From Nitratiruptor sp. YY09-18 (GTDB taxonomy: Bacteria; Campylobacterota; Campylobacteria; Campylobacterales; Nitratiruptoraceae): 64,000 nt of DNA. The notes below the pieces were generated by a model that saw only the letters and a program-made list of their open reading frames with translations, made no database searches and had not been told where the DNA came from. Positions 52,525-60,196 of this stretch are shown piece by piece. Numbering within the stretch: the first letter of the stretch is position 1; every line of letters starts with the position of its first letter. Position numbers and translations under genes: made by a program. Location: assembly GCF_016593235.1 (NCBI RefSeq), contig NZ_AP023065.1, forward strand, positions 496,001 to 560,000. The letters run 5' to 3'.

Positions 52525-53272
52525 TGCATTTTTTTAGCATGTAAATAGTTTGTGGATGGGAGAGAATATCAGCATGCGTAGAAGAAGGAATCTCTTGACG
52601 TAGTTTAAGGTTTTTTATAAATGGCAAGAGCTTATTGAGTGTAGCTGGCGGAGTCATATCATCCTTGGCAGCTTGGATGATACAGACAGGTATATCTGTA
52701 TTTTTGATATATACATAGGTTCTAAAAGGGTGCTTGATCAAAAATCCGATAGGACAGTAAGGGTATTTCAGCCTTGCTAAATGCTCTAAAGAGTAGTAGG
52801 GGGTGATAAGAATAATTCCTGCTACTTGAAAGCGTGAAGCCAAAAATGCTGCCACTCCAGTGCCTAAGCTGCGACCTATGAGAATGTTGGTTTTAGACCT
52901 AAATTTCTCGTAAACCTTCGTAGCTGCTTCGAAAATCGCATCTTGTGAAGGAGAACCCTTGGAGTTGCCATATCCAGGATAGTTCATTGCTACAAAGTTG
53001 TAGGGTGTGTCTATAAAATTATTGAGAAATTCTAATGCATTATTTGCATTGCCGCCAAAATAGAAAATTGTAACAGCACTTTTATTATCTATAATACCAA
53101 CCTCTATTCCATCGATAAAAGTCTGTTTAATTTTTGGATGGAGATTTACCTCTTTTGGAGCAAGGTCTGTGCGAAAAATAAGCTTCTCTTGATTGAAATA
53201 AAGGTATGCGCAAAAAGATGCATATCCGATAATTGCAGTTGCAATTAGGAGAGTCGGTGTTTGTAGTCGCAA
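52487..53272 (-). CDS. membrane-anchored alpha/beta hydrolase (Bem46-like)
   Basis: 261 residues. N-terminal anchor (LLIATAIIGYASFCAYLYF), oxyanion-region YFGGNANN, MNYPGYGNSKG, nucleophile Ser in LIGRSLGTG, Asp in AAKDDMTPP and His in SSTHADI. Typical of the Bem46/serine hydrolase group with unknown substrate. The best start is TTG at 53272, inside the end of nspC (28-nt overlap). Confidence 0.82.
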   Translation of the reverse strand: MRLQTPTLLIATAIIGYASFCAYLYFNQEKLIFRTDLAPKEVNLHPKIKQTFIDGIEVGIIDNKSAVTIFYFGGNANNALEFLNNFIDTPYNFVAMNYPGYGNSKGSPSQDAIFEAATKVYEKFRSKTNILIGRSLGTGVAAFLASRFQVAGIILITPYYSLEHLARLKYPYCPIGFLIKHPFRTYVYIKNTDIPVCIIQAAKDDMTPPATLNKLLPFIKNLKLRQEIPSSTHADILSHPQTIYMLKKCIKSFVDEQEPRA

Positions 53273-54393
53273 TAATCAAATCTCCTTATTACTTCATACT
53301 CACCACTTTTGCGTAAAATTGCTAAATCAGGTAATCTTATACCATTAAAAGTTGTGTTTTTAACAAATGTATAGTGGATCATATCTTCAAAGATAAGCTT
53401 TTGATCAATTTCAAGCGGTTTATCGAAGCTGTAATCTCCTATCACATCACCTGCTAGACATGAGTTCCCACCCAAGCGATATGTATAGGGCTTTTTACCA
53501 GGATGACCAGCTCCTCTTACTTCCGGACGATAGGGCATTGCAAGTACATCTGGCATATGTGTTTCAGCTGAAGTATCAAGGATTGCAATAGGCATGCCGT
53601 TGTCTATGATATCGACTACGCTTGCGACAAGCACTCCTGTTTGCCAGCCTACCGCTTCGCCAGGTTCGAGGTAGACCTCAACACTGTAGCGCTCTTTAAA
53701 ATCTTTGATGAGTTTAATGAGGAGCTCTTTGTCATACCCCTCTTTTGTTATATGGTGCCCTCCACCAAAATTTATCCATTTGCATTGTGGGATAAACTCT
53801 CCAAACTTCTCTTCAAATGCTTGCAGCACTCTTTGCAAAGAGGTAGCGCTCTCTTCGCAAAGTGCATGAAAATGCAGCCCCTCAATTGCATCATCCCAGT
53901 AAAAGTTATTGCGTGTGACACCAAGTCTACTCATAGGAGCACAAGGGTTATAGAGTTCCACGGGAGCAGCACTGTACTCAGGATTGACCCGCACGCCAAG
54001 AGATATGGAAGGGTTGACTTTCTTTACACGTGATTTGAATTTTTGCAATTGATTGAGAGAATTAAAGACCAGATGGTTGCTCATTTTTGCAATGAGATCG
54101 ATTTCGTCCTCTTTGAAGGCGGGTGAATAGGTATGCACCTCTTTGCCAAGCTCTTCAAAAGCTAAATGGCACTCCCATAGTCCACTAGCAGTTGCACCAT
54201 GGAGATACTTTTTTACAAGATCAAAAGTACTCCACATTGCAAAGCCTTTGAGTGCCAAAATAATTTTTGCACCACTTTTTTGTTGTACATCATCAAGGAT
54301 TTGGAGATTGCGTTCCAAAAGAGCCTCTTCACACACATAAGCGGGCGTTTTGATGCGATCGATGACCTTTTCGATCCTACTTTCCAAAGACAT
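53245..54393 (-). CDS. nspC: carboxynorspermidine decarboxylase
   Basis: PLP enzyme that makes spermidine (or norspermidine) from its carboxy precursor. The 382 residues show the fold III type: lysine in LALKGFAMWS, INFGGGHHIT for PLP phosphate, EPGEAVGW, and the catalytic Cys in GGNSCLAGD. It works with the dehydrogenase encoded two genes upstream. Overlaps the DUF4197 gene by 17 nt. Confidence 0.95.
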   Translation of the reverse strand: MSLESRIEKVIDRIKTPAYVCEEALLERNLQILDDVQQKSGAKIILALKGFAMWSTFDLVKKYLHGATASGLWECHLAFEELGKEVHTYSPAFKEDEIDLIAKMSNHLVFNSLNQLQKFKSRVKKVNPSISLGVRVNPEYSAAPVELYNPCAPMSRLGVTRNNFYWDDAIEGLHFHALCEESATSLQRVLQAFEEKFGEFIPQCKWINFGGGHHITKEGYDKELLIKLIKDFKERYSVEVYLEPGEAVGWQTGVLVASVVDIIDNGMPIAILDTSAETHMPDVLAMPYRPEVRGAGHPGKKPYTYRLGGNSCLAGDVIGDYSFDKPLEIDQKLIFEDMIHYTFVKNTTFNGIRLPDLAILRKSGEYEVIRRFDYCDYKHRLS

Positions 54394-55156
54394 CCTTCAA
54401 TGCTTTAGTTGTGCGAGCAAGTGGAGAGGTGCGGATTGCATGCTCTTTTTGCGCTATCATTTTAAATATTCCATCAAGAGTACGGTTGGTCACGTAGCTG
54501 CTCAGATCTTTTTCTTCTACATTTGCAGGTGTATTCATACCAAGAGCTTGCATCGCTCCTTTGGTGTAGCTATTGTTTGTAAGGTTTGGTGCATATTTGT
54601 TATACGCTTCCATCATGAGACGATAATATTTTGTTACCTGCTCATTTTCGAGATGCTTTTTGATAATTGGTGCGATTTTTTCTTGAAGCTGCTTACCAGC
54701 ATGCTGCTTGAAATATTGTGTAATTGCATCATCTTTGTTGCTAAGAATCAACCTTTTTGTATCCTCGGGTGAGATGCTTCTAGCAGTATTGAGTAAAATT
54801 GAGGCAGTCTCAGGTACAGCCTCCTCTGCAGCTCTATTCATGGAGAGCTCAAAATTATCCACATATTTTCCCATTCCTACACTGCGCAGTGTCTTTGCCA
54901 CAGTCTGGACATTTTGCGGTAAGGGAATTTTGACAAGAGGATTTTTGTAAAAGCCATCCTTTTTGCCAAGGGTACCGATGGCATTTTTGATGCCAAGCTC
55001 GAGGGCATCATGGAGAGCGCTTTGTTCCTCATTTGAAGAAGTTACACTCTTTGTAGAGTTTTGATGCATATACTGCTTTGCTCCCTCTTGCAAACTATCT
55101 AAAAAGCCTGCCTGCAAAATGAGAGCACAAGCTATGAAAAGTATCATCTTTTTCAT
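54377..55156 (-). CDS. DUF4197 periplasmic protein
   Basis: About 259 residues from an ATG at 55156 with AAAGGAG. A signal peptide (ILFIACALILQAGF) precedes an all-helical domain with ALHDALELGIKNAI, DNFELSMNRAAEEAVP, ITQYFKQHAG, and YTKGAMQALGM, the DUF4197 pattern. The function is unknown. It is encoded between the two spermidine genes with overlaps on both sides. Confidence 0.8.
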   Translation of the reverse strand: MKKMILFIACALILQAGFLDSLQEGAKQYMHQNSTKSVTSSNEEQSALHDALELGIKNAIGTLGKKDGFYKNPLVKIPLPQNVQTVAKTLRSVGMGKYVDNFELSMNRAAEEAVPETASILLNTARSISPEDTKRLILSNKDDAITQYFKQHAGKQLQEKIAPIIKKHLENEQVTKYYRLMMEAYNKYAPNLTNNSYTKGAMQALGMNTPANVEEKDLSSYVTNRTLDGIFKMIAQKEHAIRTSPLARTTKALKDVFGK

Positions 55157-56367
55157 TTTATCTCCTTTGTTTGATTGGGATCCATCTCCAATACATGCCA
55201 AGGAAGTCCCTGCTTGTTGAGCTCTTCCATGAATGGATCAGGGTCAAACTGCTCCATATTCCATACTCCCGGTTTATACCATTTACGCTCTAGCATCATC
55301 TTTGCTCCAATCATTGCTGGAACTCCTGTAGTATAGCTTACGCATTGACTGTAAACTTCTTTGTAGGCTTCTTGGTGGTCACAGATATTATATATGTAAA
55401 TTTTACGCCGTTTGCCATCTTTTATACCTTCACAGACTACACCGATATTTGTTTTTCCTTTGGTTCTAGCTCCAAGACTTGCAGGATCGGGCAAGAGCGC
55501 TTTGAGTACATGGAGTGGTACCACTTTGCATCCATCTACCTCAATCGGGTCGATACGCGTCATACCTACATTGTCAAGGACTTTGAGGTGAGTGAGGTAA
55601 CTTTCGCTAAATGTCATCCAAAAGCGAATGCGCTTAAGCCCTTTGATATGCTTGACAAGTGATTCTTCTTCTTCATGGTAGAGAAGATAGCTATCTTTGG
55701 GACCGATTTCTGGGTAGTCCCATACCATTTTGATCTCCATAGGTTCAGTCTCAATCCATTTGCCGTCTTCCCAGTATCTTCCTTTGGAGTTGACTTCGCG
55801 GATATTGATTTCAGGGTTGAAATTGGTAGCAAATGGGTAACCATGATCTCCAGCATTACAGTCAAGTATGTCGATATACTCGATAGTGTCGAAATAGTGT
55901 TTTTGCGCATATGCTACAAATACATTTGTCACACCAGGATCAAATCCACTTCCAAGTAAACCCATAATGCCGCGTTCTTTAAATGGTTCATCCAATGCCC
56001 ACTGCGGTCCATATTCAAATTTTGCAGTATCTGGATGCTCGTAATTGGCAGTATCAAGATAGTCCACCTTTGTCTCCATACAAGCTTCCATTATGGAGAG
56101 GTCTTGATACGGCAATGCAACATTAATGACAATATCTGGTTTGACAAGTTGTATAAGATCAATGAGTTCATTAACATTATCTGCATCGACTCTTGCTACA
56201 TCAATATCTCGGTTCCACTTGTCTTTGATCTCTTGACGAATCTCTTCGCATTTGCTCAGCGTCCTACTAGCAAGTGCAATATGTTGGAACGTATCAGGAT
56301 TGAGAGCACATTTGTGAGCAACGACACGGCCAACACCTCCTGCACCTATAATAAGCACTTTTCCCAT
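55153..56367 (-). CDS. carboxynorspermidine/carboxyspermidine dehydrogenase (saccharopine dehydrogenase family)
   Basis: 404 residues. NADP-binding LIIGAGGVGRVVAHKCA at the N-terminus, then IVINVALPYQDL, GSGFDPGVTNVF and the C-terminal VSYTTGVPAMIGAKMML. It condenses aspartate semialdehyde with a diamine; product goes to NspC. This is the alternative spermidine route known in Campylobacter. A lysine-pathway role is the other option, but linkage to nspC decides against it. Overlaps the DUF4197 gene by 4 nt. Confidence 0.9.
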   Translation of the reverse strand: MGKVLIIGAGGVGRVVAHKCALNPDTFQHIALASRTLSKCEEIRQEIKDKWNRDIDVARVDADNVNELIDLIQLVKPDIVINVALPYQDLSIMEACMETKVDYLDTANYEHPDTAKFEYGPQWALDEPFKERGIMGLLGSGFDPGVTNVFVAYAQKHYFDTIEYIDILDCNAGDHGYPFATNFNPEINIREVNSKGRYWEDGKWIETEPMEIKMVWDYPEIGPKDSYLLYHEEEESLVKHIKGLKRIRFWMTFSESYLTHLKVLDNVGMTRIDPIEVDGCKVVPLHVLKALLPDPASLGARTKGKTNIGVVCEGIKDGKRRKIYIYNICDHQEAYKEVYSQCVSYTTGVPAMIGAKMMLERKWYKPGVWNMEQFDPDPFMEELNKQGLPWHVLEMDPNQTKEIK

Positions 56368-56401
56368 ATTGCTCTTCCTTTTTTATTTGATTATAGCAAT
56401 A

Positions 56402-56563
56402 TTACGCATAAATATCGATGAGGTGTTTTTTGCGTTTTTTCTTTTTGTATGAAGAGATGTTCTGTTTTTTTCTTTTTTTGCGCTTTTCTTGCCATAAGCG
56501 GTATGAGGGGTGCTCATTAGCACGGTACGATTTGACTACATTTTCTACAAAGAAGTCAGCCAT
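56402..56563 (-). CDS. very basic small protein
   Basis: 53 residues: a short acidic-aromatic start (ADFFVENVVKSYR), then a Lys/Arg-rich tail with KKRKK and KKKKRKK clusters. ATG at 56563 has GGAG 7 nt upstream, and TATAAT (56583-56588, minus strand) gives a short leader. The frame is open further upstream, but without a ribosome site. It could bind nucleic acid or the ribosome; no family recognised. Confidence 0.6.
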   Translation of the reverse strand: MADFFVENVVKSYRANEHPSYRLWQEKRKKRKKQNISSYKKKKRKKHLIDIYA

Positions 56564-56658
56564 AGTTTGCTCCTGTTTCTCCATTATAGCAAAAGCAATA
56601 AAAGTAGCAAAATATTTGAGCCTGATTGGATAAAATCTTGAGAAAAAAGGAGGAAGAT

Positions 56659-57084
56659 ATGATAAATGTAGTATGTCCAAATTGTTTGAGTGTCAATAGA
56701 CTGCCTAAAAAAGAGCACTACAACAAAGCAAAGTGTGGAAAGTGCGGATCTGATCTCCTTGATACTCATCCTGTCGATCTCAATCCACAAAATTTTGAAG
56801 TAATGCTTACAAAAAATGATATTCCGGTTATTGTAGATTTTTGGGCTCCATGGTGTGGACCGTGTCTTATGATGGCTCCAAATTTTGAAGCAGCTGCAAG
56901 AGAGTTTCCGCTCAAAGCGCGATTTGCAAAACTCAATACCGAAGAGTATCCACAACTTGCTGCACCATACGGCATCAGAGGGATTCCTACTATGATAGCT
57001 TTCAAACATGGACAAGAGCTTGATAGGGTATCAGGAGCACTCAGTGCACCGCAGATTGCGCAGTGGGTAAGCAGATTTGTGTGA
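56659..57084 (+). CDS. trxC: thioredoxin 2-like protein with N-terminal zinc ribbon
   Basis: 141 residues. Two CxxC pairs (CPNC at 7-10 and CGKC further on) form a TrxC-type zinc ribbon. The thioredoxin domain has active site WCGPC and the cis-proline motif RGIPT. A cytosolic disulfide reductase. ATG at 56659 follows AGGAGGAAG; the frame extends upstream without a ribosome site. TAAAAT at 56631-56636 is a possible -10. Confidence 0.93.
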   Translation: MINVVCPNCLSVNRLPKKEHYNKAKCGKCGSDLLDTHPVDLNPQNFEVMLTKNDIPVIVDFWAPWCGPCLMMAPNFEAAAREFPLKARFAKLNTEEYPQLAAPYGIRGIPTMIAFKHGQELDRVSGALSAPQIAQWVSRFV

Positions 57085-57099
57085 GGGCATATGCCCTCA
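57082..57099 (+). terminator. hairpin at the trxC stop
   Basis: TGAGGGC-ATAT-GCCCTCA is a perfect 7-bp stem starting at the TGA stop. It is followed by AAAAATTG rather than a T run, so it is either a weak terminator or a 3'-end stabiliser. Confidence 0.4.
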
Positions 57100-57123
57100 A
57101 AAATTGTTAAATTGTAAGTTATT

Positions 57124-57145
57124 AAAAAGGTTGAATTATTTCAAC
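57124..57145 (-). terminator. terminator of the cytochrome c553 gene
   Basis: On the minus strand GTTGAA-ATAA-TTCAAC is followed by CCTTTTT. The hairpin loop includes the TAA stop of the cytochrome gene. AT-rich but well formed. Confidence 0.5.
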
Positions 57146-57438
57146 TTAGAGATGTAATCAGCCAAAGCTTCGATGTCAGCATCGCTAAGATTTGCCACTT
57201 GACCTTTCATCAAAGCGCCCATACCGTGTACGTTTCTCGTACCAGCTTTGTAGCCTTTGAGAGCTTCAACGATTTTATCTTTTGGCCAACCTTTGATAAC
57301 TTCAGATTTGCCAAGAGCTTTTTTCTCACCATTTGCACCATGACATCCAGCACATTTTTTATAAAGGGCTGCACCGTCAGCCGCCATAAGAGTAGTTGCA
57401 ACTGCTGCTGCAAGAGTAAGTACTGCCAATTTTTTCAT
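57136..57438 (-). CDS. cytochrome c553
   Basis: 100 residues: signal peptide (LAVLTLAAAVATTLMA), haem site CAGCH, and distal Met in HGMGALM. A small soluble class I monohaem cytochrome that carries electrons in the periplasm to terminal oxidases or peroxidases. AAGGAGG precedes the ATG. The next gene upstream (27 nt) encodes a related protein without a haem motif. Confidence 0.93.
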   Translation of the reverse strand: MKKLAVLTLAAAVATTLMAADGAALYKKCAGCHGANGEKKALGKSEVIKGWPKDKIVEALKGYKAGTRNVHGMGALMKGQVANLSDADIEALADYISKLK

Positions 57439-57465
57439 TGTATCCTCCTTATTTAGAATTTATTA

Positions 57466-57789
57466 TTAACAGCTTGGAACTTCACCGCTGTCGCTAGCAT
57501 ATTTGTATGCAAAGTCATAAACATGGTTGAGTTGAGAAGCGTTGAGATACCCTTTTTTATATTTAGGGCAGAGTTTTTGAATCTCATCTTCGAACTTACC
57601 TTCCTCTTTGAGCTCTTCCCACTCATCCTGTGTATGCTTTGCAGCAAATTTTGCACCATTGAATCCACACACTTTTTTGAGTTTCTTTTGGTAGATTCTT
57701 TGACCCTTGCTTGCATCTGCAAATGCTGCAGTGCTTATGAAACTTGCACCAAGAATTGCTGCGAAGATTAGACTCGCGATTCTTTTCAT
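57466..57789 (-). CDS. cytochrome c-like periplasmic protein lacking CxxCH
   Basis: 107 residues: signal peptide (ASLIFAAILGASFISTAAFA), then GQRIYQKKLKKVCGFNGAKFA, HTQDEWEEL and ASDSGEVPSC at the end. The layout copies a small cytochrome c, but the haem site reads VCGFNG, with no second Cys or His. Three single cysteines remain (in VCGF, KLCP and the C-terminal residue), so a disulfide or another cofactor is possible. Strong AAGGAGG start. It is probably co-transcribed with the c553 gene. Confidence 0.7.
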   Translation of the reverse strand: MKRIASLIFAAILGASFISTAAFADASKGQRIYQKKLKKVCGFNGAKFAAKHTQDEWEELKEEGKFEDEIQKLCPKYKKGYLNASQLNHVYDFAYKYASDSGEVPSC

Positions 57790-57848
57790 TTTGCCTCCTT
57801 TTATTTAGTCAATTCAATTGTAAAGCATAATTGTGAAGTTATTGTGAA

Positions 57849-58157
57849 TTATTTTATCTTTCCAAATATTTTGTATCTATCCCAGTAAATATCTAAAGCT
57901 TTGCGCAGAGTCTTTTCTCTGAATCTATGCCTATAGAGCCTCTTTTCAATTATATGTGCTTTGTCAGGATGGAGAAGGTTTTGCACCATTGCGTTTTTGA
58001 CTGCTCGCTCGCTGCTATAGTAGAGGAGATAATCAAAAAATATTGGCTTGAGAGGTGCTCTCTTTCTCATATGGCATGGTATGCAAGACCTATCGAAGAT
58101 ATTTGCTCCCATAACCAACTCTACAAAAACAAAGGCAAGAAGGAGTTTTTTTACCAT
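57849..58157 (-). CDS. small monohaem c-type cytochrome-like protein
   Basis: 102 residues: signal peptide (LLLAFVFVELVMGA), one haem site CIPCH followed by MRKRAPLKP, and a basic helical end. The arrangement Cys-x-x-Cys-His-x-x-x-x-A-P resembles SHP or DHC-type monohaem proteins. It overlaps the sensor kinase gene by 7 nt, which ties a periplasmic haem protein to that two-component pair. Confidence 0.75.
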   Translation of the reverse strand: MVKKLLLAFVFVELVMGANIFDRSCIPCHMRKRAPLKPIFFDYLLYYSSERAVKNAMVQNLLHPDKAHIIEKRLYRHRFREKTLRKALDIYWDRYKIFGKIK

Positions 58158-59314
58158 GTTACAGTCACTTTCGTATATTTTTGCTCTTTTGAATCGATTT
58201 TAATCTTAAGTCCAAACTCTTTGGCAATGCTGAGCACTATGTGCATACCTATACCAAATCCTCCTTCGCTGTTTGTGAGGCGTTTGTAGCGCTCAAAAAT
58301 CTCCTCTTTTTTCTCTTCAGGTATTCCGATGCCACTATCTTCTATGCTAAAACCGTTGCGAAATGTTGTGATTTTGATAGTACCGCCTACCTTATTGTAT
58401 TTGATTGCGTTGGAGAGAAGGTTGTCTATGAGGCGAGTGATTTTTTGCTTGTCAGCTTCTAAGAATGTAGGCGATTGGGAAAAACTTATCTTGATCTTTT
58501 TGGCTTCAGCCATTGTGGCAAAGTAGGTAAGCCTTTGGGAGATGAGACTATTGATATCGATCTTTTCTATTTTTGAAGGGATTTTATCCTGGAGCAAAAG
58601 ATAGGTGAGATCTTTATATATAGTTGAAATTGTGCGTGCTGCTATATCTATTCGCTGGAGTTTTTTGGCTACTTTTTGATCGATTTTGTTCTTATCGATA
58701 GTTTCGATATTGGCCAAAATGGTACTCACAGGCGTGTTGAGTTCGTGGGTTGTATCTTTGATGAAGTTGTTGAGCAACAAAAATGAGTCTTTCATAGGAC
58801 GCAAAAACTGCTTGACAAGGAAATATCCTAGTACTGCCATAAAGAGCAAAAAGAGGGTGCCATAGAGTGCAATGTTGCGATAAAGAGTTGTTAACCATTT
58901 TTCATCATCTGGCACTTCAATCACAACATATTTAGCTCCAAGGTAGTAAAGGCCAGGCTCTTTTATAAAGTAGATATATTTTCCTTTTTTATAAAGATAA
59001 TCATTGAAATCGACTGCATCATTATGCAGGAGCGAAAATATTTTTTTGTAATCTGCATCAAAGATTGCAGAGTGAAATGTGGAGTAGCGAGGATAGAAGT
59101 TATCTTCAAGCAATGATTCATGCATTGCTTTGATACGGCGAATGACATCTTTGGAGTTTTCTTGCAGGCGCGGCAACTTAGAGTAGAGCATCACATCTTT
59201 TTCAAATTTATAGTACATTACCGATGCAAGAGCAAATATAATGAGGGTCAAAAATATATAGAGTCCCAAAAACTTTATGAGACTATGTTTCTCACTTGAT
59301 AAATTTATATCCAT
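58151..59314 (-). CDS. sensor histidine kinase
   Basis: 387 residues. TM1 about 13-33, a periplasmic loop of about 115 and TM2 about 147-168. The phosphoacceptor is H190 in THELNTPVS, the N box LIDNLLSNAIKYN, G1 IEDSGIGIP and G2 GGFGIGMH. It phosphorylates the OmpR-type regulator encoded upstream (23-nt overlap). The signal is unknown; the downstream haem protein suggests a redox cue. Confidence 0.92.
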   Translation of the reverse strand: MDINLSSEKHSLIKFLGLYIFLTLIIFALASVMYYKFEKDVMLYSKLPRLQENSKDVIRRIKAMHESLLEDNFYPRYSTFHSAIFDADYKKIFSLLHNDAVDFNDYLYKKGKYIYFIKEPGLYYLGAKYVVIEVPDDEKWLTTLYRNIALYGTLFLLFMAVLGYFLVKQFLRPMKDSFLLLNNFIKDTTHELNTPVSTILANIETIDKNKIDQKVAKKLQRIDIAARTISTIYKDLTYLLLQDKIPSKIEKIDINSLISQRLTYFATMAEAKKIKISFSQSPTFLEADKQKITRLIDNLLSNAIKYNKVGGTIKITTFRNGFSIEDSGIGIPEEKKEEIFERYKRLTNSEGGFGIGMHIVLSIAKEFGLKIKIDSKEQKYTKVTVTW

Positions 59315-59957
59315 AGCGCTTTATGCTCTCAATTCTCTCTTTTCCAAGATATTTGCGCAGATTCTTTATGTAGGTGCGCAAAGCCATATCGCTGGGTGTC
59401 TCATTATAGTCCCAAAGCGTTTCATAGATTTGTTCATGGCTTATCTGCTCATTGGGGTGTTTGAGAAACAGTTTGAGAAGGCGTATCTCTTTTTGGTTGA
59501 GGTTGACTGGCTTGCCGTCGACATAGAGCGTGCCACTTTTGATATCAAAGTAGCTCTTTTCATTTATTGCGATTTTGCTCTCTTTTGCTTCGTAAGTACG
59601 CTTGAGCAGTGTTTCCATGCGGAGTTTGAGCTCTTTGAGTGCAAAGGGTTTGCGGATATAGTCATCTGCACCACTAGCGAATCCTTTTTCAAGATTTTCT
59701 ACACTATCAAGGGAAGTGATGAAGATTGCTGGCGCATCACTTCTTTGGCGAATCTGCCTAAGAAGGGTAAATCCATCTGTTCCCGGCACCATTACATCCA
59801 AAAGCAAAATATCAAAATTCTCTTCATATATCTTATCCAATGCCTCATCGGAGTTATAAACTGCTGTGACTTGGAATCCTTCATCTTCTAGATACTCTGC
59901 TATTGTCTCACTCAGGCTCATATCATCTTCTAAAAGTAAAACATTCGTGTTTTGCAA
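59292..59957 (-). CDS. OmpR-family response regulator
   Basis: 221 residues. Receiver with D11/D12, phosphoacceptor D54 in LLLDVMVPG, and Lys in IRKPF; a winged-helix DNA-binding domain follows (LNQKEIRLLKLFLKH, then DMALRTYIKNLRKYLG and KRYGYKFIK). The start is TTG at 59957 with AAGGAG 5 nt before it. First gene of the regulator-kinase-cytochrome operon, driven from a palindromic divergent promoter. Confidence 0.93.
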   Translation of the reverse strand: MQNTNVLLLEDDMSLSETIAEYLEDEGFQVTAVYNSDEALDKIYEENFDILLLDVMVPGTDGFTLLRQIRQRSDAPAIFITSLDSVENLEKGFASGADDYIRKPFALKELKLRMETLLKRTYEAKESKIAINEKSYFDIKSGTLYVDGKPVNLNQKEIRLLKLFLKHPNEQISHEQIYETLWDYNETPSDMALRTYIKNLRKYLGKERIESIKRYGYKFIK

Positions 59958-59974
59958 ACTTACTCCTTTAGCTA

Positions 59975-59986
59975 TATAATATTATA
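59975..59986. promoter_or_regulatory. palindromic bidirectional promoter core
   Basis: TATAATATTATA is a perfect 12-bp palindrome. TATAAT occupies 59975-59980 on the plus strand and 59981-59986 on the minus strand, back to back. Predicted starts lie about 15-17 nt before the ATG at 60003 and the TTG at 59957. Confidence 0.65.
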
Positions 59987-60002
59987 AAAAATCGGAGTAA
60001 AT

Positions 60003-60194
60003 ATGAAATGTACGGTGTGCCGGCGTGGAGAGCTTTTTTATCTCTTTGGTTGGGGTTTGATGGTAACAGCATTTAACAGCTTTACAGTTGGATGTGTGGA
60101 GCTGAGCACAACTGGTGCATATAGCCTGCTCATTGCGGGTGTTGTAGTGATGATCTATGGAGCATATATTAAATCAAAAGCGAAAGAAGGGTAG
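60003..60194 (+). CDS. small two-helix membrane protein
   Basis: 63 residues. CTVCRRGELF at the N-terminus contains a CxxC, followed by two hydrophobic segments (LFGWGLMVTAFNSFTVG and SLLIAGVVVMIYGAYI) and a charged tail. GGAG stands 5 nt before the ATG. It is 2 nt ahead of polX. No family recognised. Confidence 0.65.
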   Translation: MKCTVCRRGELFYLFGWGLMVTAFNSFTVGCVELSTTGAYSLLIAGVVVMIYGAYIKSKAKEG

Positions 60195-60196
60195 TT

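Noticed and set aside
57082-57099. Classical intrinsic terminator for trxC
   Set aside because: The stem is perfect but is followed by A residues, not T residues; it is listed only as a hairpin with low confidence.
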